Assembly: GCF_024166365.1 (NCBI RefSeq)
Contig: NC_064832.1
Location: 48,326,249-48,390,248, forward strand
Reading direction: 5' to 3'
Length of the DNA: 64,000 nt
Source of the DNA: Elephas maximus indicus
Taxonomy: Eukaryota > Chordata > Mammalia > Proboscidea > Elephantidae
Part shown: in pieces, positions 35,790 to 49,010 of the stretch
Numbering within the stretch: the first letter of the stretch is position 1
How the letters are laid out: every line of letters starts with the position of its first letter
The notes under the pieces: generated by a model
What the model was told of the DNA's origin: nothing
What the model saw: the letters and a program-made list of their open reading frames with translations, nothing else
Database searches by the model: none
Translations under genes and position numbers: made by a program

Positions 35790-37119
35790 TCTAAGGAAAA
35801 AATATTTTTAATTTTTTTTTAAGGATCTCCAGAAGTCAGAACTAGGATCAGTAGGTAAAAGTTACAGGGAGGCATATCACATCTTCTGACAAGGATGACA
35901 AGGATGGTAAAGTGGATTTCCTCAAAAGAAGTGAATATTCATGGGACAGCATGATAAAATGTTGAATGACCGTTTGTCAGGGCTATTGTAGAGGATATTC
36001 CTTCATTGTAAAGGAGGCTGGACTACATGACCCCTAAATTTGCTTTTAATTGTAAGACTCTATGGTTCTGTATTTTGCATAATTTCTGGTATACAGTAGG
36101 CCCCCATGTAAATATGTTTATCAATTTTACTGCCTTAAGTACTTATGAGCTTGTGTCTTCTTTTTGAGGGAAAAATTCTCAGATGTTACCTTCCTATTCC
36201 TCCTTTCCTGAGGAAGGGGCCAAGTGTCCTAGCAACATAAGGCATTACGAGCATCTTAGCAGCTCATTAGAAGCTCCTTTTGGGGGAAAGGAAACAAAGT
36301 TATAGTAACGTGTTATCTACAATTTGAATAATAGTCTCACATACTTACAGAGGGGACTGAGAGGACAGCCTTTTCCCAAATTGATAAGAGAAGCAGGGGC
36401 ACAGTTGCTTTTATTTTAATAATCTCTATTGACAATGCACACATCCAACAAATTATTTTACATGAAACAAATCATGCCCTTGTCTAATTTTTTTCTTCTA
36501 AGATAATCTGCTTAAAGAAAGGCTTCACATTCATCAATACTTTGTAAACTTTTAGCGTGACTTCTAAACTGCTGTGCTCCAAATTCCAGAATTCTCTTTT
36601 CTCAGTGGTTCTCCACTTGGGTAATTCCAATTCATCATTCAAACCCCACTCAATACGCCCTCTCCTATGAAATTTTGCCGACCTGTCTTAGATGGAAGTG
36701 TTTATTCCAGCTTCCTCACCAATAGCTTTCTTCACATCTCTATTATAGCATTATTTACATGTTCCTCTCCACATCTAAAATAATAATACTTCCTAGGAAG
36801 AAATTTCATTTTGCTTATCTTTATTTCCTCTTCAGAACTCAACAGGAGTGTGCTGGGACTTGGCAGGAATTTAAATCCTTCCTAGGATTAAGAGATGAAA
36901 ACAGGCAGGAGAGATGACTGAAGCAACGCATACAGTAGATAAGCAGATATAGGGATTAAGAGAAGCTCTCACTTTATAGGAATTATAAACCTAAAATTCT
37001 GGCATAAGTACCATTATATGGAATAAAAGCATGACTAAAGGAAATGAATACAGAATTTCTCTAAATGAAGCTAAGGTTCTTCGCTTTGGTATTTTTCACA
37101 CTGTCATTTATACGAGTAG
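35790..37119. other. Unique DNA, no gene seen
   Basis: No recognised repeat or coding frame for about 1.3 kb. Confidence 0.4.
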
Positions 37120-37127
37120 CAATTATT

Positions 37128-37300
37128 CCAAAAACCCAAACCAAACCCACTGCCATTGATTCTAACTCGTAATGCCTCCATAGCGTTTCCAAGGCCGTAA
37201 ATCTCTAGGAAAGCAGACTGCCACATCTTTCTCCAGCAGAGCCACTTGTGTTTTTGAACCACTGCCTATTGGTTCACAATCTATCACTTTAACCACTACA
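37128..37300 (-). mobile_element. AfroSINE type 2 with 8-bp target duplication
   Basis: Antisense copy from aaaacccaaaccaaaccc to tcactttaaccactaca, diverged. The octamer caattatt at 37120-37127 is repeated at 37301-37308. Confidence 0.82.
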
Positions 37301-37309
37301 CAATTATTG

Positions 37310-38175
37310 AACGATGATGTATATTGTCGCCTAATTTGTCTGATATATGGAAATGGTATTTGCCTAGAACAATTGTACAGATATTTAAATATAACTTTTT
37401 TAAGTGGTAAATTTCCTTTCTTTCCTAAAAAAAAAGATTATGAACAAAATTGAGTAATTGTGAATTCACTTAAGGGCACAGATGTGACTGCTCATCTTTG
37501 CATCACAGCCCATATAGGCACTAGGAACACAACACATATTCACAGAATGCATTTATTAATTACTGTACATTCTGTGATAGATTTCCTCTCTCCTTTTTTT
37601 AGCTGGCACTTGTACTATTAAAAACATTATACATGACTCCCTCTTTCAATTTCTAATCTTATCTGCATAGATTAAGAAATTGGATAACCAATGTGGCTAG
37701 AATTGCGTGTGCAATAAAGATTGATAAATTCTGAATTATGTGCTCTTAAGTGTGCTAAAGTTGGAGCTTGATTTGGAAATTTTTGTGAAGCTAGTGGTCT
37801 ATATGGCTTACATTTTAGGCATTGCTGCATCTCTGTGCCTGATATTATTTGAATTCTAACCTTCAGATTACTGAGGCATGAGTGTTTTAAAATATCTATA
37901 GTGACAGAGTACCTAACGACAAGAAGGTAATGTTATTGTAGTTTCTGGAATAGAATCTCCTGATTTTTGCACAGAGATCAAGTTGATGAGTTCTAACATA
38001 TCTAGGTGATTTAAATCTTCATACCTAGATTAAAAGTAATTGTTCATTGCTCTGAATATGTGCTAACAAATATTAGCATTTTTGAGCATTTATAGATTCA
38101 ATGGAAAAACAAGACCTATGCAAATAGCCAACAAAGTATTTTGTGTCATTATTGATCAAATTTCACTGCAAAAAA
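37310..38175. other. Unique AT-rich DNA, no gene seen
   Basis: No repeat or coding frame recognised. It forms the left flank of the L1 block. Confidence 0.4.
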
Positions 38176-38186
38176 TATGGGCAATA

Positions 38187-39512
38187 CCTGAACATTAAAG
38201 GCAAAGTTCAGAAGTCAGGCTGAGTAGCAGGTGAAAGGAAAGACAATTCAGAAGCAGCAAGGAGTTGCCAGACTTGACCCAGCAGGAACTGGCACCCTGC
38301 AGGCTGGATCTGCTGGCACAGGCATGGTGAAGCAAGCAGGGAACTGGGAATGCATTTTCCACATTGAGTGAGACCAAGTGGTGAAGAGTCCGCTCAAGCC
38401 TCCAGAGTCAGTGAAAAGCAGCACTCAACTGGCAAAAGATAAGTACATGTGTCTAACCTACCACGTGGAACAAAACAAAACAAAAAAAGCTCCTTTGGGA
38501 AAAGCCTCTCTTCCACTTACCTGCCCCCTTCACACTATGCACTAGGTCCAAGCTGGCTTCAGAAATTGCTGCATCCCCTGGGCCAGAAGTAGGACCCCTC
38601 ACACAACCTGAGCCATTCTCTCAGCCTTGGAGAGGAAACAATTTAAAAAACAGGGAAAAAATAATCTGCTGGCTCCCCTAAGCCACAACCTCAGGGCAGA
38701 AACAGCTCCTTTGCCTAGGCACAGGCCTAAGGGGCCCACGGACTTTGAATGCCTTTCACCCTCACACAGACCTGTATGGACCCATTTCAGTAGCATAGGC
38801 CCTCATTAGCACAATACAACAATGATATACCTGAAGTCAACTGTATCAGCTATATGGTGGAGAGGCAGGTATGTGACATTTGACATCACTCTGCCTATTA
38901 AGCAGGTTCCTCACCTACACACATCAGGGGCCAGAGGACTGGTGGCTCCACCCACACCACCTAGCCACCCGCAACAGGGGTCTAAGAATAAATTGTGCCT
39001 TCCAGTCCTTACAGCCAACAGCACTGGGTGCCCATAGCCTGGCTACAAAGCCCACCCTTCTGCATGATCTAGGGATCAGAGACAGGCTTTCTTCACAGAC
39101 ACACAAAGGCAGTTGTCAGCCCCCTGCCTTGCTCAGCAGGTGACCCCCTACTGCAGCCAGATGCCTGTGCCTACCACAGTCACCCCTGCCTGTCTAGGAC
39201 TGTAGGTGAGAACCTGCACCACCCACTTTTTGACCAACTACCTGGACACCTGAGCTGAATCCATACAAGAGAAGTAAATGGACTCTGGGCTCATATACCT
39301 AGTAACTCTAACCACCTGAAGACAGGAAATTAGAGCTTCAAAGACACCAATAATCAAACTAGCTCACACAAGCAGGCTATTTGGGCATATCGAAACAAAA
39401 CTAGATAAGAAGCTAGGACATAATAAGCAAACATGAAATAAATAGATACAATAACTTATTGATGGCTTGGAGACAACAGTGACTATCAAATCACATAAAG
39501 AGGCAGACCACG
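38187..39512 (+). promoter_or_regulatory. L1 5'UTR of the plus element
   Basis: About 1.3 kb of comparatively GC-rich, non-coding sequence between the target duplication and the ORF1 start. L1 5'UTRs hold the internal RNA polymerase II promoter. The open frames within it overlap each other on both strands and are not genes. Confidence 0.7.
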
Positions 39513-40475
39513 ATGGCTTCAATAAGGTCCCAAAACAAAGAATCAAGAAATTTTCCAGACGAAGAGAACTTCCTGGAATTACCGAAGATAGAATACAAAA
39601 GATTAACATACAGAACCCTTCAAGAGATAGGAAGAAGATCAGACAAAATGCAGAACAAGGCAAGGAGCACGTAGACAAAGCATTAGAGCTTAAGAAGTAT
39701 TAAAGAAGAGCATAATGACAAATTTGATGGTCTGCAAGAATCCATAGAGAGACAGAAAACAAATGCAGAAGATTAACAATAAAATTTCAGAATTAGACAA
39801 TAGAAATTCATAGTATCAGAATTGAGGCAATGGAAGTCAGAATTAGTGAGATTGAAGATAAACCACTTGACACAAACATATTTGAGGAAAAATCGGATAA
39901 AACAATTTTAGAAAATAAAGAAATCCTGAGAATTATGTGGACTCTATCAAGAGGGATAACCTACGAGTGATTGGAGTACCAGAATGGGGGAGATAGCAGG
40001 AAATACAGAGAGAATTGTTGAAAATTTGTTGACAAAAAATGTCCCTGATATTGTGAAAGATGAGAAGCTATCTAACCAGGATGCTTATCAAACCTCACAC
40101 AAGGTAGATCCTAAAAGAAAGTCACCAAGACATATTATAATCAAACTTGCCAAAACCAAAGATAAAAAGAGTTTGAAGAGCACTTACTTTGGTTTTAGGG
40201 ATAAATGAAAAGTCATCTACAAAGGAGAGTCAATAAGGCTAAGCTCAGACTACTCAGCAGAAATCATGCAGGCAAGAAGGCAATGGGATGACATATATAA
40301 AGCCTTGAAGGAAAAAAATTGTCAGCCAAGAATTATACATCAAGTAAAACTATCTCTCAAATCTGATTGCGAAACTAGGACATTTCCAGAAAAACACAAG
40401 TTTAGGGAATTTGCAAAAACCAAACCAAAATTACAAGAAATACTAAAGAGAGTCCTCCACTTAGAAAATCAATAA
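39513..40475 (+). pseudogene. L1 ORF1 remnant, plus element
   Basis: ORF1p is the L1 RNA-binding trimeric protein. The start ATG at 39513 gives M-A-S-I-R-S-Q-N-K, with downstream F-P-D-E-E and L-E-L-P matching the ORF1 start of the nested L1. The RRM part has R-V-I-G-V-P-E at about 39970. The C-terminal part (frame 40266-40475) has W-D-D-I-Y-K-A-L-K-E-K and ends near K-P-K-L-Q-E-I-L-K. Frameshifts and stops break it into pieces. Confidence 0.9.
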
Positions 40476-40922
40476 CATCAGACAACAACCCAAGACTAGA
40501 ACACAGGACAGAAAACCAGATATCAACCCAGATAGGGAAATCACAAAAATAAATCCAAAGCTAAAACACTGAAAAGAGGGAAACAGAGATGTCATTATGT
40601 AAAAGATGACAACATTAAAACAAAAAAAAGGGACTACAAAATGTAGCCATCGATCTTTCATATGGACAGGAAGTCAAGGCAATATAAAGAAATGAAAGAT
40701 TGGTTTAAACTTAGAAAAATAAGGGTAAATATTAAGGTAACCACAAAGGAAACTAACAATCCTGCACTTCAAAATGAAAAACAAGAAAAACAAAGACTCA
40801 ACAAATACAAAATCAACAACAATGAAAAGAAAATACATTTAAAAAAAAAAGATTCAGCACAGAAAATTAAGTGGAACGAAGACTGTCAACAACACACACC
40901 CACACACACAAAAGACATCAAA

Positions 40923-41149
40923 GTGACAGCACTAAACTCATACCTATCAATAATTACATTGAATGTAAATGGACTAAATGCACCAATTAAGAGACGGAGA
41001 GTGGGAGAATGGATAAAAAAAAAAAACACAGCCTGTCTGTATGCTGTCTATGAGAGACACACCTTACACATAAAGACACAAACAAACTAAAACTCAAAGG
41101 ATGGGAAAAAATATATCAAGCAAACAACAATCAAAAAAGAGCAGGAGTG
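40923..41149 (+). pseudogene. L1 ORF2 first part (endonuclease N-terminus), plus element
   Basis: Begins with V-T-A-L-N-S-Y-L-S, where the usual start ATG has become GTG. It then has I-I-T-L-N-V-N-G-L-N-A-P-I-K with the metal-binding N of the apurinic-type endonuclease. The E-T-H box is altered to E-R-H. The nested L1 cuts the frame at 41149. Confidence 0.92.
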
Positions 41150-41164
41150 GCAATATCAATTTCT
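41150..41164. repeat. Target-site duplication, left copy, nested L1
   Basis: gcaatatcaatttct, matching gcaatagtaatttct at 49256-49270 in 13 of 15 positions. Confidence 0.88.
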
Positions 41165-42133
41165 TCCTTTTTTTTAATTGTACTTTAGGTGAAGGTTTAC
41201 AGAACAAACAAGTTTCTTATTAAACAGTTAGTACACATATTGTTTTATGACACTGGTTAACAACACCACAACATGTCAACATTCTCCCTTTTCAACCTTA
41301 GGTTCCTTATTACCAGCTTTCCTATTCCCTCCTGCCTTCCAGTCCTTGCCCCTGGGCTGGTGTGCCCCTTTAGTCTTGTTTTGTTTTAAGAGCTTGTCCA
41401 ATCTTTGGTTGAAGGGTGAACCTCAGGAGTGACTTCATTACTGAGCTGAAAGGGTGTTCGGAGGCCATACTCTCAGGGTTTCTCCAGTCTCTGTCAGGCC
41501 AGCAAGTCTGGTCTTTCTTTTTGAGTTAGAATTTTTTTCTACATTTTTCTCCAGCTCTGTCCAGAACCCTCTATTATGATCCCTGTCAGAGCAGTCACTG
41601 GTGTTAGCTGGGCACCTTCTAGTTGTAATAGACTCCATCTGATGAAGGCTGTGATAGATGTGATGCATTAGTCATTTGGACTAATCTTTCCCTTGTATCT
41701 TTTGTTTTCTTCATTCTTCCTTGCTCCCAAATAGCTGAGACCAGTGGAGTATACTAGATGGCTGCTCACAGGCTTTTAAGACACCAGAAGCTACTCACCA
41801 AAGTAGAATGTAGAACATTTTCTTTATAAACTCTGTTATGCCAATTAAGCTAGATGTTCTCTGAGACCATGGTCCCCACAGCCTTCAGCCCAGCAATTCG
41901 GTCACTCGGTGAGTTTGGATGTGCCTATCGAGCTTCCATTACCTTGCCTTGTACAGTTGTGCTGGCTTCTGAAGTATTGTGTACTGCCTTACCCCTCACC
42001 AAAACAACCCTTACCCTTCACCAAAGATACCACTTATCTATTTTCTATTCAGTGTTTTTCCATCCCCACCCCTCGCCTCCCTCGTAACCATCAAAGATTG
42101 TTTCTTTTTGTGTGTAAACCTTTTCATGAGTTT
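41165..42133 (-). other. 3'UTR of the nested L1
   Basis: Follows the ORF2 stop. Its last 400 bp are homologous to the plus element's 3'UTR at about 51740-52150 (shared blocks such as gagactggag and taaaccttcacctaaagtac versus taaactctcacttaaagcac), so the two L1s are related lineages. The overlapping open frames are not genes. Confidence 0.8.
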
Positions 42134-45100
42134 TTATAATAGTGGCCTCATACAATATTTGTCATTTTGTGATTGACTTATTTCACTCAGCATAATGCCC
42201 TCCAGATTCATCCATGTTATGAGATGCTTCACAGATTCATCATTGTTCTTTATCATTGTGTAGTACTCCACTGTGCATATTTACCACAGTTTGTGTATCC
42301 ATTCACCTGGTGATGGGCATCTAGGTTGTTTCCATCTTTTTGCTATTGTGAACAATGCTGAAATGAACGTGCATATGTATACGTCTATTCGTGTGATGAC
42401 TCTTATTTCTCTAGGATATATTTCTAGGAGTGGGATTGCTGGACCATATGGTATTTCTATTTCTAGCTTTCTAAGGAAGCACCATACCGTTTTCCAAAAT
42501 GGTTGTATCATTTTGCATTCCCACCCACCAGTGCATAAGCATTCCGATCTTCCGACAGCCTGTCCAACATTTTTTATTTCCTGGTTTTTTGATTCATGCC
42601 AGTAATGCTGGGATGAGATGGTATCTCACTGTGCTTTTGATATGCATTTCTCTAATGGCTAGTAATCAAAAGCATTTCCTCGTGTGTCTGTTGACCGCTT
42701 GAATGTCTTCTTTGGTGAAGTGTCTTTCATTTCCTTTGCCCATTTTTTAATTGGATTATTTGTCTTTATGTTGTTGTACCGGTGTTGGATTTTCTTGTAG
42801 ATTCTACAGATTAGACTTTTGTCTGATTTGTAATAGCCCCCAATTTTTTCCCAGTCTATAGGTTCTTGTTTTACTCTTTTGGTGAAGTCTTTTGATGAGT
42901 GTGTTTAATTTTTAGAAGATTCCATTTATCTAGCATATCTTCTGGAGTTTGTGTGTTGTTGGCTGTGGTTTGTATCTTGTTAATGCCATGCATTAGGACC
43001 TCTAGGGTTGATCCTATTTTTTCTTCTGAACTTCATAGTTTTTGGCTTTATATTTAGGACTTGGATCCATTTTGAATTAGTTTTTGTGTATGGTGTGAGG
43101 TATGGGTCCTGTTTCATTTTTTTGCAGATGGACATCCAGTTTTACCAGCACCATTTGTTAAAAAGACTGTCTTTTCCCCATTCGATGGACTTTGGACCCT
43201 CATTGAAGATCAGGTGACCATAGGTGGATAGATTTACATCTGAGTTCTCAGTTCTGTTCCATTGGTCAATGTCTGTCGTTGTACCAGTGCCAGGCTGTTT
43301 TGACTACCTTAGCTGTAAAGTAGATCCTGAGGTCAGATAGTGTGAGTCCTCCTACTTTATTCTTCTTCTTCAATAGTGCTTTTCTTGTTTGGGGATTCTT
43401 CCTTTTCCGTATAAAGCTAATGATAAGTTTTTCCATCTCTTTAAATAATTTTGTTGGTATTTGGATCAGGATTGCATTGTATTTGTAAATCGCTTTGAGT
43501 AGAATTGTCATTTTCAGAATGTTGTGTCTACCCATTCATGAGTATGGTATGTTTTTCCATTTATGTAGATCTCTTTTGTTTTCTTGCAATAGTGTTTTGT
43601 AGTTTTCTTTGTATAGGTTCTTTGCATCCCTGGTTAGATTTATTCCTAAGTATTTTATTTTTTTAAGGGCTATTATAAATGGTATTGCTTTCCTGATTCC
43701 CTTTTCATTGTTCTCTTGATTGCTATATAGGAATCCAATTGATTTTTGTATGTTTATCTTGTATCTTTCAACTCTGATGAATCTTACTATTAGTTCCCGG
43801 AGTTTTCTTGTACAGTCTTTTGGGTTTTCTAGGTATAGTATCATATCATCCACAGATAGGGGCAGTTTAACTTCTTCATTACCAATTCGGATGCTCTTTA
43901 TTTCTTTTTCTTGCCTTATTGCTCTAGCTAGAACTTCCAGGGCAGTGTTAAATAGGAGTGGTGATAAAGGGCATCCTTGTCTTGTTCCTGTTCTCATGGG
44001 TAATATTTTCAGCCTCTCTCCATTAAGAATGATGTTGGCTGTTGGTTTTGCATAGATACACTTTATTATGTCGAGAAATTTCCCTTCTATACCGATTTTA
44101 TTGAGAGTTTTTATAAGGAATTGGTGTTGGACTTTGTTGAATGCCCTTTCTGCATCTATTTTGATATGATCATGTGATTCTTCTCTTTCCTTTTATTTAT
44201 GTGGTGGATTATGTTGATTGATTTTCTAATGTTGAACCACCCTTGCATACCTGGTATGAATCCTACTTGGTCGTGGATTATCTTTTCAATATGATGCTGA
44301 GTTCTATTGGCTAGAATTTTGTTAAGAATTTTTGCATCTATATTGATGAGAGATATTGGTCTGTAATTTTTTTGTGTGTGTGTGGCATCTTTGCCTGGTT
44401 TTGGTATTAGCGTTATGTTAGCTTCATAGAATTGAATTTGGCAGTACTGCTTCCTTTTCTATATTCTCAAATGGTTTGAGTACTACTGGTGTAAGCTCTT
44501 TTCTGAATGTTTGGTAGAATTCCCCAATGAACCCATCTGGGCCAGGGCTTTTATTTTGTTGGAAGTTTTTTTTTTTTTTTTAAATTACCTTTTCAGTCTC
44601 TTGTTATGGGTCTATTCAGATTTTCAACATCATTTCATGTTAGTTTGGGTAGGTAGTGTGTTTCTAGAAGTTTGTCCATTTCCTCTAGGTTTTCAAATTT
44701 GTTGGAGTATAGTTTTTCATAGTACTCTGTTACGATCCTTTTTATTTCAGTGGGCTCTGTTGTAATGTCCCCATTTCATTTCTTATTTGGGTAGTTTATG
44801 TCCTTTCCTGTTTTTCTTTTGTCAATTTGGCCAGTGTTTTGTCAGTTTTGTTGATCCTTTCAAAGAACCAACTTTTGGATTTGTTGATTCTTTCTATTGT
44901 TTTTCCATTCTCTATTTCATTTGTTTCTGCTCTGATCTTTATTATTTCCTTTCTTCTGGTGGCCACGGGCTTCTTTTGCCATTCTCCTTCTATTCTAGTT
45001 GTGTAGCTAATGTTTTGATACTGTCCCTTTCTTCTTTTTTGGTGTGTGCATCTATTGCTATAAATTGGCCTCTGAGCACTGCCTTTGCTGTGTTCCAAAG

Positions 45101-45944
45101 GTTTTGATGTGATGTGTTTTCATTGTCTTTTGATTCTAGTAATTTTTTTTTTATTCCATCTCTGATTTCTTCTGTTACCTAGTGGTTTTTAAGCAGGGTG
45201 TTATTCAGTTTCCGTGTAATTGATTTTTTTTTCCTTTTTCTCCCTATTGTTAATTTCTACTTTAATGGCATTGTGGTCAGAGAAAGCACTTTGTATTATC
45301 TCAATGTTTTAGATTTGTTTTCATTGCTCTGTGGTCTATTCTAGAGAACATTCCATGTACGTTGGAAAAGAATGTGTACATTACCGCTTTTGAGTGGAGT
45401 GTTCTATATATGTCTATGAGGTCAAGTTAGCTGATTGTGCCCTTTAGCTCTTCAGTAGCTTTGCTGAGTTTCTTTCTAGATGTTCTGTCCTTTACCAAGT
45501 ATGGTGTGTTGAAGTCTCCTACTATTATTGTTGAACTGTCAGTTTCTCTTTTCAGTGCTGTTAGAATTTGTTTATGTATTTTGGAGCCCTGCCATTGGGT
45601 ACGTAGATGTTTATTATGGTTAAATCTTCATGATGGATTGTCCCTTTAATCATTATATAGTGTTCTTCTTTGTCTTTTATGGTGGATTTTGTTTTAAAGT
45701 CTATTTTATCTGAGATTAATATTGCCGCTTCTGATCTTTTTGATACGTATTTGCTTGATTTTTTTTTTCATCCTTTGATTTTTAACAAATTTGCTTCTTT
45801 TTTTTTAAGGTGTGTCTCTTGTAGACAGCATATTGATGGATCCTGTTTTTTTATCCATTCTGTCACTGTCTGTCTTTCTATGGGTGCATTTAGGCCATTT
45901 ACATTCAGCATAATTTTTGATAGGTGTGAGTTTATTGCTGTCAT
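42134..45944 (-). pseudogene. L1 ORF2 remnant of the nested element
   Basis: ORF2p combines endonuclease, reverse transcriptase and a Cys-rich C-terminal part. Minus-strand start ATG at 45944 (M-T-A-I-N-S-H-L-S), then L-N-V-N-G-L-N-A-P-I, then Q-E-T-H-L at about 45810. The reverse transcriptase frame 43536-43997 has [12 protein letters not shown], and the catalytic F-A-D-D box reads S-V-D-D at 43845-43856. The C-terminal frame 42281-42511 has W-K-T-V-W-C-F-L-R-K-L-E-I-E-I-P. The stop is at 42134. Length is about 3.8 kb, the normal ORF2 size, with multiple frameshifts. Confidence 0.93.
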
Positions 45945-46381
45945 TTTGTAATGCCCTTTTTGTGTGTGTGTGTGGAGCTGACATTTTCTTTGTTCCTCTT
46001 ACTCTCCTGTGCTGAATTACTTTTGTTTGTGGTTTTCTTTTTCATTTATTTTGTTTTTGTAGATTTTGTTTTTATTGAGACTTCATGTTTTCTTCTTTAT
46101 TTTGATAAGTAGGTTTGTTAACTTTCTTTGTGGTTACCTTGAAATTTACCCTTATCTTCCTAGGTTTTAACCTGTCTATTATTACTTGGTATTGTCTTGC
46201 CTTCTCCATTAGAAAGCTCTACACCTACACCATTTATCCCCTCTTTTATTGTTCTGACATTGTTACCATTTACAGATTAATCTTTCTGGTTCCCTGTTTT
46301 AAAATTATTTTGGTTTTGGATAGCCCTTGAGAGTTCATTTCCTAGGTTGTTATCTGGCTAGTACAATCATGCATCCTAGGT

Positions 46382-47386
46382 TCAGGTTGTGGTCTGATGT
46401 TTGTTCTCAGACTGAAGGACCTCCTTTAATAATTCTTGTAAGTTTGGCTTGGTTTTTACATATTCCCTTAATTTCTGTCTAAATTTCACCATCATATTTG
46501 AATGAAATGTCCTAATTTCACCATCATATCTGAATGAATGTTTTGCAGGATATATTATTCTTGGTTGGCAATTTTTTTTTTCTTTCAAGCTTTTATATAT
46601 GTTGTCCCATTCATTGTCTTCTTGCATGGTTTCTGCTGAATAATCAGAGCTTAGTCTTATTCTTTCTCTTCTGTAGGTGAATTTTGTTTTTCTTGAGCTG
46701 CTCGCAAGATTTTTTCTTTGTCTTTGATTTTAGCCTGTGATTATGACATGCTTTGGTGATTTTCTTTTGGGGTCTAACCTATATGGGGTTCATTGAGCCT
46801 CTTGGATGGTCAGCTTTTCATCTTTCATAATATTAGGGAAATTTCCTGTCAGCAATTCTTAAGTGATCCTCTCTGGGTTTTCCATTTTCTCCCCTTGTTC
46901 TGGAACTCTAATCATTCTCAAATGTTTGCTTTTGATGGTAACCCACATCACTGTCAGGGTCTCTACATTTTTCTTTGTTCTTTTTTCTGATTTTTCTTCA
47001 AACAGAATTCATCCAAGTGTTTGTCTTCAGTTTTGCTGATCCTGTCTTCCATCATTTCAAACCTGCTCCTCAACCCTTCTATGACACTGTCCATTTCTGA
47101 AGTCTCATTGTTTATCTTTTGAATTTCTAATTGTTGGTTTTGTATGATTTCTAGTTGTGAATTTATTTTGGCATTTTGTTCCTGTATTACTTTCCTGTAT
47201 TCTTCCTTTTTTTTTTTGTCTGTGTTTTCCATGAATTTGTCTATTTTTCCTCACATTTGTCTGCTTTTTCCTTTAACTCTTGGGTAGCTCTATTAGAAAT
47301 TTGAATTCCCTATCAGGTAGTTCTAGTGTCTCTTCTTCTACTGGAAAGTCATCTGATGTTTTATTTTGGATGCCTACTGGCACCAT
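46382..47386 (-). pseudogene. L1 ORF1 remnant of the nested element
   Basis: The start ATG at 47386 gives M-V-P-V-G-I-Q-N-K. A coiled-coil-like part (frame 46963-47232, rich in I, L, Q and E heptads: K-I-N-S-Q-L-E-I-I-Q-N-Q-Q-L-E-I) is followed by the RNA-binding part. The C-terminal frame 46382-46627 has Q-P-R-I-I-Y-P-A-K. A 30-bp segment about the phrase gaaattaggacatt is duplicated near 46480-46540 and adds a frame break. Confidence 0.9.
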
Positions 47387-48014
47387 CCTGTCTTTTTTTT
47401 TTTTTTAATATGGTTTGATATTGTCTGCTGTCTTTGGGACATTCAGTAGTTATTTTCTTCATTCATTTATTGTAGATCTGTTTGTTTCATCATAGTTTTT
47501 TTTTTTTTTTTAATTTGGTTATGTCTGAGCAGGCAGGCTGAGTGTTCTTTGTTGTTTACTCATCTGTGGTCATGATACTTTTCACCTTCTTGTCCAATGG
47601 GTAGGGCCAGTCACTCAGCTATGGTGCAGCAAGGCAGGTCCTGCAGAAGGGGTGTGCTGGGATGGGTTGTTTGTGGCACATACTAGGGGCGACAGGCTGG
47701 GCTAGAATCAGTGCTGGGCAAGTTTGAGTAGGCCATGCCTGTGCTGCCCAGGGGTGCGATGTTCAGTTCATGGTGCAGGCAGGCCAGAAGAAGGTGGGAG
47801 ATTGTGATGTGTGGAGCTGCTAAGGGTGTGGAAAGAGGAGGGAGAGGAGAGATAAACAGGTGCCAAAAACAAACAAACAAACAAAAAGAGTTCTAAAGGA
47901 TCTTGCTGTTGGAATGAAGAGATGAGATACCAAGAAATGGAGAAAAACAAAAAACAAAAAAAAGGGAAAAAATTATTAAAATTTTGGAAGAATAAAAAAG
48001 AAAGAAACAAAAAG

Positions 48015-48520
48015 CCTCCAGGGGTCCCACTGGTGCAGCTGCAAAAACTGGGGACATGGCTCCCAGGCTGCTCAATATAGCCTGGGTAGAGGGGGTATAG
48101 ATGTCACACAGAGCGACGTATTCAGGAGACAGGAAAAGAAGTAAGTATAGAGAGACGAGAACTGAGAAATTAAGAAAGACAGAAAGGAAAAAAGAGAGAA
48201 AGAAAAAAGAAATGCCCTCAGGGATCCCACCTGTGAAGCTGTGCAAATTGGGGGAATGCCTTCTAAGCTGTGCAGTGCAGCCCAGCTAGCAGTGGCTTCC
48301 AAGCCATGAACAGAAAAAGAAAACAAACAAATGAACAGAACAAAGCAAAACAAAACAAAGCAAAAAAAAAAAAAAAATTCCCAGGGATCCCACCAGCATG
48401 GTGTCACGGGCTGGGGGAGTGGTTCCCTAATCGAGTGGTACTTCACAGCATTTCAAGAGGATGTAAAGATAGCACTCAGAGAACAGGTGTTCAAGAGAAA
48501 GGAGGGTGAGGTGGTGGGAG
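48015..48520 (-). repeat. Three tandem units in the L1 5'UTR (A-type)
   Basis: Units begin at gggrtcccac at 48021, 48221 and 48384, so the spacings are 200 and 163 bp. Units one and three share the end gatgt..cac.cagag, and the units are separated by A-rich stretches. They are diverged, so the duplication is not recent. Confidence 0.7.
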
Positions 48521-48590
48521 ACACGGAAGAAACCAAAAGAAATGGAAAAAAGCAACATTGGCAACAGACAAATGGCACTCAGGGAGCTGG

Positions 48591-49010
48591 CCAATGTGGG
48601 CGGGGTGAACCCAAGTGGCCCGGGACTGAAGCAGTTGCCTCCTGGCCAAGAGACTGCAGCTGGCAGGAAAGAGAGGAGGCCGAGGGGTGGGAGAGAAGAA
48701 GGATGGGTGTTAGGAAAGCATATATCATTAGTTACTGAGCTCTCTCCCCTGCTTGGAACTTCGTGAAGCTGCTTTCCTGTATTCCCTGTCCTCTGGTCTC
48801 CAATGTGGGTTGGATGAATCCAAGTGGCACAAACTCTGTACCTCCCAGCCAGCCGAGCCACCACTGCCAGCCAGGAAGCGCTGAGGTAGAGCAGCGAGGA
48901 GAGGATGGAGGGTGGAATACCATGTATCTCTGGTTGCCAGGTACCCTGTCTCCTGTTCGGAGCTTCCTGAAGCTGCTTTTCCATGCTCCCTGTCTGTGGA
49001 TTTCTTACAG
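48591..49010 (-). repeat. Two tandem units in the L1 5'UTR (B-type)
   Basis: Units start with ccaatgtggg at 48591 and 48800 (period about 209 bp). Each continues through a ccaagtggc box to gcttggaacttcgtgaagct (48751) or cggagcttcctgaagctgct (48958). Confidence 0.75.

Noticed and set aside
42273-42605. 110-codon plus frame
   Set aside because: Antisense shadow of the L1 ORF2 C-terminus, which is clearly readable on the minus strand.
44787-45107. Plus-strand membrane-protein-like frame
   Set aside because: Its hydrophobic character comes from reading the A-rich L1 ORF2 in antisense.
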